From positions 2,113,276 to 2,177,275 of the forward strand of contig NZ_VEIO01000001.1 of assembly GCF_007680605.1 (NCBI RefSeq): a DNA stretch of 64,000 nucleotides, read 5' to 3'. Of this stretch, positions 61,347 through 64,000 are shown in pieces. Each line of letters opens with the position of its first letter. Position 1 is the first letter of the stretch. Source of the stretch: Paenibacillus xylanexedens. GTDB taxonomy: Bacteria > Bacillota > Bacilli > Paenibacillales > Paenibacillaceae. Position numbers and translations under genes: made by a program. Under the pieces are notes generated by a model. The model saw only the letters and a program-made list of their open reading frames with translations, did no database searches and was not told the DNA's origin.

Positions 61347-62585
61347 ATGCAAACTTTAACCAATAACCGCTTTACAGTCGGAAAAGGGATTAAGTTGATT
61401 GACGATGCAGGTGTGGAATATCTAGATGGCGTCTCGGGCACGTTTAATCTGTCCTTGGGATATAATCATCCACATGTAGTCAATAAAATTCAGGAACAAG
61501 TCGGCAATCTTACGCATATGTCTTCCTCCTTCACGGAACCTTACGTCAATGAAGTATTGGAACACTTGATTGAGTATGCTCCGAACAATATCGATGCCGG
61601 ATGGATGCGGGATATTACCGGGTCTACGGCCAATGAGTGTGCAACTAAAATTGCCCAGAAGTATACAGGATCAACGGACATTATCAGCTTGTACCTTTCT
61701 CACCATGGACAGACCCAATTCGCAACGGGCATCTCAGGTAATGCCTTTAGACGCAAGCGTTTTCCCAACTCTTCAGCTCCTAATGCGGTTCATGTACCCG
61801 CACCATATTGTTATCGTTGCCCGTTCAAAAGTGAAAGTAGCGAGTGCGGATATCAATGTGTTGAAGCGATATCTGATGCTATAGAGTATGCCAGCTCAGG
61901 CTCGGTCGCTTGTATGATCATTGAGCCCATTCTCGGAAATGGCGGCAACATCGTTCCACCGCTAGGATATTTCAAGCGCCTTCGCCAATTATGTGATGAG
62001 AACGACATGCTTCTCATTGCTGATGAAGTCCAAACGGGGGTCGGACGAACGGGTACGATGTTTGCGAGCGAATTATTTGATATCCAGCCCGATATGATCA
62101 CACTTGCCAAAGGCCTTGGCGGTATCGGTGTGCCTGTAGCTGCAGTTCTGATGCAATCCCGATTAAATGTACTGGAAAAACACGAGCATTCTTTTACCTC
62201 AGGCAGTAATCTCATCTCGGTCACCGCTGCCAAGTCCACACTGGAAGTTGTCTCAGAACCGGGATTTCTGGATGCGGTCAAACGAAAGGGAATTTTGCTT
62301 GGCGGACTGCTACAGGAGCTCGCTCTGAAATATCCTAGCATCGGAGAAGCCCGCGGAGTGGGACTCATGTGGGGGCTCGAAATCGTAAGTGACCACAACG
62401 AGCCCGATACTCCTAAAACCAATGCAATCATCGACCGGGCCTTTGAAGATCAACATTTGATTCTGCGCAGTTCACGGTACGGCTTCGGCAACGTCGTTAA
62501 AGTACGCCCTTCTCTGACAACGACCGAGGACGAACTGGTCGAGATTGTGGATCGATTGGATTCTGTCCTCGCCAGCGTTCATTAA
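61347..62585 (+). CDS. Class III PLP-dependent aminotransferase
   Basis: A 412-residue omega-type aminotransferase. PLP-binding residues appear in MLLIADEVQTGVGRTG (the Asp) and DMITLAKGLGGIGVPVAAV (the Lys). GSTANECATKIAQKYTGS is the phosphate-binding region. A Cys-containing insert YCYRCPFKSESSECGYQC is found in several members of this family. It could move an amino group from a keto or aldehyde compound produced by the dehydrogenase downstream, or the reverse. AGGAATCC precedes the ATG. Confidence 0.9.
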   Translation: MQTLTNNRFTVGKGIKLIDDAGVEYLDGVSGTFNLSLGYNHPHVVNKIQEQVGNLTHMSSSFTEPYVNEVLEHLIEYAPNNIDAGWMRDITGSTANECATKIAQKYTGSTDIISLYLSHHGQTQFATGISGNAFRRKRFPNSSAPNAVHVPAPYCYRCPFKSESSECGYQCVEAISDAIEYASSGSVACMIIEPILGNGGNIVPPLGYFKRLRQLCDENDMLLIADEVQTGVGRTGTMFASELFDIQPDMITLAKGLGGIGVPVAAVLMQSRLNVLEKHEHSFTSGSNLISVTAAKSTLEVVSEPGFLDAVKRKGILLGGLLQELALKYPSIGEARGVGLMWGLEIVSDHNEPDTPKTNAIIDRAFEDQHLILRSSRYGFGNVVKVRPSLTTTEDELVEIVDRLDSVLASVH

Positions 62586-62658
62586 TGATCGGAAGTTATT
62601 TTAGCATCGAAATGTAGTTTGAAAAAATGTAGTTCCTACAAAAAAAGGAGGTTCCATC

Positions 62659-63696
62659 ATGCTTGCATTAGTATATAAATCGGCATGGGATGTCGCACTC
62701 GAGGAACGACCTGTTCCCGAAATTACCAGAGATAATCAGGTGCTTGTGCGTATACGGGCAACCGGGGTTTGCGGAACAGATTTAGGCATTGTTAGCGGAA
62801 AATATCATGCGATTCCTTCCGTCATTCTTGGACATGAATCCGCAGGTGAAGTAATTGCTGTCGGCTCCGCCGTCACCACTTTGCAACCAGGAGATCGTGT
62901 TGTCATCGATCCCACATATTACTGTGGTCAATGCGACATGTGCAGGACAGGAAGGCAGAACCACTGTACTCACAAGTCTGTTACGGAAACGGGAGTAAGT
63001 GCAGATGGCACGTTCACGGATTATTACGTGACAGAAGATCGCTTCTTATATCCATTAAAAGATCATGTTAGCTACGAAGAAGCTACCTTAACAGAGCCGC
63101 TAAGCTGTATGTTGACAGGCATTAACCAGATTCACTTGTTGCCGAATTTCAGAACGATTATCCTTGGGGCTGGACCCATTGGCATTCTGTACAGCTACGC
63201 ACTCGCTTCCAAAGGCGTAACGGGAAGTCTTGTCGACATCTCCGAAGAACGCTTAGCTATTGCAGGCTCCATTGCACCAGAACGCTGGCAAGTTCATGCT
63301 TCCTTTGAGCAAGCCATTACAGATATCGCTCCGACAACCGGACAAGTCGATATGATTGTAGATACCACTGGTGTTGTAGGCACTCAAGTATTATCACAGC
63401 TCGCCAGTGGCGGTTATTTGATGCTGGTTGGTTTACGGGATGGAAATACGTCCTTTAACCCGAAGGAAGTTGTGGATCGCAGCCTGAAAATTATCGGCTC
63501 TATTGACTCGCTTGGAACGTTTGCCACCGCACATTATATGATTGAACAACAGATTATACCTGCCAAAAAAATTATAACCCATTCTTTTCCGCTGGAAGAT
63601 TATGAAGAAGCATTCCGCACACTTGGATGCGATATACAGGAACGCACCTTACAGGCCTCCTCTCATGCCATCAAGGTTGTGTTGCAGTCCAATTAA
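62659..63696 (+). CDS. Zinc-dependent alcohol/polyol dehydrogenase
   Basis: A 345-residue medium-chain dehydrogenase. Catalytic zinc ligands are in TGVCGTDLGIVSG and LGHESAGEV, the structural zinc Cys set in CGQCDMCRTGRQNHC, and the NAD-binding Gly motif in ILGAGPIGIL. It resembles threonine, sorbitol and inosamine dehydrogenases. GGAGG lies about 8 bases before the ATG. Together with the aminotransferase it could oxidise and transaminate an alcohol group. Confidence 0.9.
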   Translation: MLALVYKSAWDVALEERPVPEITRDNQVLVRIRATGVCGTDLGIVSGKYHAIPSVILGHESAGEVIAVGSAVTTLQPGDRVVIDPTYYCGQCDMCRTGRQNHCTHKSVTETGVSADGTFTDYYVTEDRFLYPLKDHVSYEEATLTEPLSCMLTGINQIHLLPNFRTIILGAGPIGILYSYALASKGVTGSLVDISEERLAIAGSIAPERWQVHASFEQAITDIAPTTGQVDMIVDTTGVVGTQVLSQLASGGYLMLVGLRDGNTSFNPKEVVDRSLKIIGSIDSLGTFATAHYMIEQQIIPAKKIITHSFPLEDYEEAFRTLGCDIQERTLQASSHAIKVVLQSN

Positions 63697-63781
63697 TTCA
63701 TTTTTCATAGCTTGCTGGAATGCTGCAGAAAAAGCAGTTACACTAAAACATATGGGACATCATTCAGAGGAGGAATGCTGC

Positions 63782-64000
63782 ATGACAGCAGATCAAGTGG
63801 CTGGACGTCTGGACAGGAATCAAATAGAGGATGAACATCGTCACGTTTCGATTCAAGGGGTCATCTTTGATATGGATGGCGTTCTCATCGATAGTGAGCC
63901 GATTTATTTCGAGATAGAGCGGAGTTCATTTGATCATTTCGGGGCCGCTGTGACGTTGGAAGAACATCATTCTTTTGTCGGTGTCACGCTAGAATCCATG
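63782..64000 (+). CDS. HAD family phosphatase, N-terminal part (cut by window edge)
   Basis: The first 73 codons of a HAD hydrolase of the beta-phosphoglucomutase or YniC type: GVIFDMDGVLIDSEPIYFEIE contains the nucleophile Asp and the acid Asp, and the cap domain begins after it. About 25 extra residues precede the usual start. GAGGAGG lies 8 bases before the ATG. It may dephosphorylate a sugar or polyol phosphate in the same pathway. Confidence 0.85.
   Translation, partial: MTADQVAGRLDRNQIEDEHRHVSIQGVIFDMDGVLIDSEPIYFEIERSSFDHFGAAVTLEEHHSFVGVTLESM

Noticed and set aside
1..64000. CRISPR arrays, tRNA or rRNA genes, prophage or transposase genes
   Set aside because: No regularly spaced repeats, cloverleaf sequences, rRNA motifs, integrases or transposases were noticed on either strand; a tRNAscan or ISfinder run would be decisive.

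Overview
This window looks like a chromosomal segment of a spore-forming Firmicute, most probably Paenibacillus. The evidence is the hflX-spoVK-hfq-miaA and mutL-mutS-cotE neighbourhoods, strong GGAGG ribosome binding sites with frequent GTG/TTG starts, a tyrosine T-box leader, and families typical of that genus (amidoligase type 2, YxcD, PadR, M32 peptidase). No rRNA, tRNA, CRISPR array or insertion sequence with a transposase was seen.

Layout. (1) Positions 1-16.4 kb, all on the minus strand, are core genes: hflX (cut by the window edge), spoVK, a DUF402 protein, a class A penicillin-binding protein with a fibronectin III domain and a Gly/Asn-rich tail, hfq, miaA, an RsmJ-like methyltransferase, mutL, mutS, an amidoligase, cotE behind a sigma-E/K-like promoter, and an aromatic acid exporter homologue. 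(2) 16.7-19.4 kb is an SsuABC/ThiXYZ-like ABC importer. (3) 19.5-20.4 kb is an alpha/beta hydrolase. (4) 20.5-47.4 kb is a block of about 24 closely packed minus-strand genes that I read as one large, unfamiliar biosynthetic operon. It starts after a promoter with a dyad at about 47.45 kb and ends at a strong terminator at about 20.47 kb. (5) 47.8-59.7 kb returns to ordinary genes: M32 carboxypeptidase, carbonic anhydrase, a PadR regulator, a Tim44-like membrane protein, YxcD, tyrS with its T-box and a MITE-like element, two immunity-protein-like genes, selO, a Dabb protein, an AraC/EamA pair and rluF. (6) 60.0-64.0 kb is a plus-strand set: MFS transporter, class III aminotransferase, zinc alcohol dehydrogenase and the start of a HAD phosphatase. 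It may be a small catabolic or amino-polyol cluster.

The large operon is the most interesting part. It has no modular NRPS or PKS. It does encode two free-standing acyl carrier proteins, a class II aaRS-like protein of the amino acid:carrier-protein ligase type, and an AMP-forming acyl ligase. It also encodes a HemN-like radical SAM enzyme, an intact NodU/CmcH carbamoyltransferase plus a second, catalytically degenerate copy, and an aldo/keto reductase. A PEP-synthase-like phosphotransferase is split over separate genes: an ATP-grasp domain, an unrecognised 335-residue protein and a phosphohistidine swivel domain. A second PabA/PabB pair carries the PIKGT signature and should make aminodeoxychorismate. 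The rest includes a three-gene ABC-2 exporter, a 5'-nucleotidase-like protein that has lost metal ligands, a nucleotidyltransferase, a thymidylate-kinase-like P-loop kinase, an SGNH hydrolase, an 896-residue protein whose hydrolase elbow carries Cys, and a lectin-like protein. Together they suggest a small molecule built on carrier proteins from an amino acid and possibly a chorismate-derived unit, carbamoylated and perhaps phosphorylated, then exported. I cannot name the product.

All calls rest on reading the translated sequence and recognising motifs; no database search was possible.
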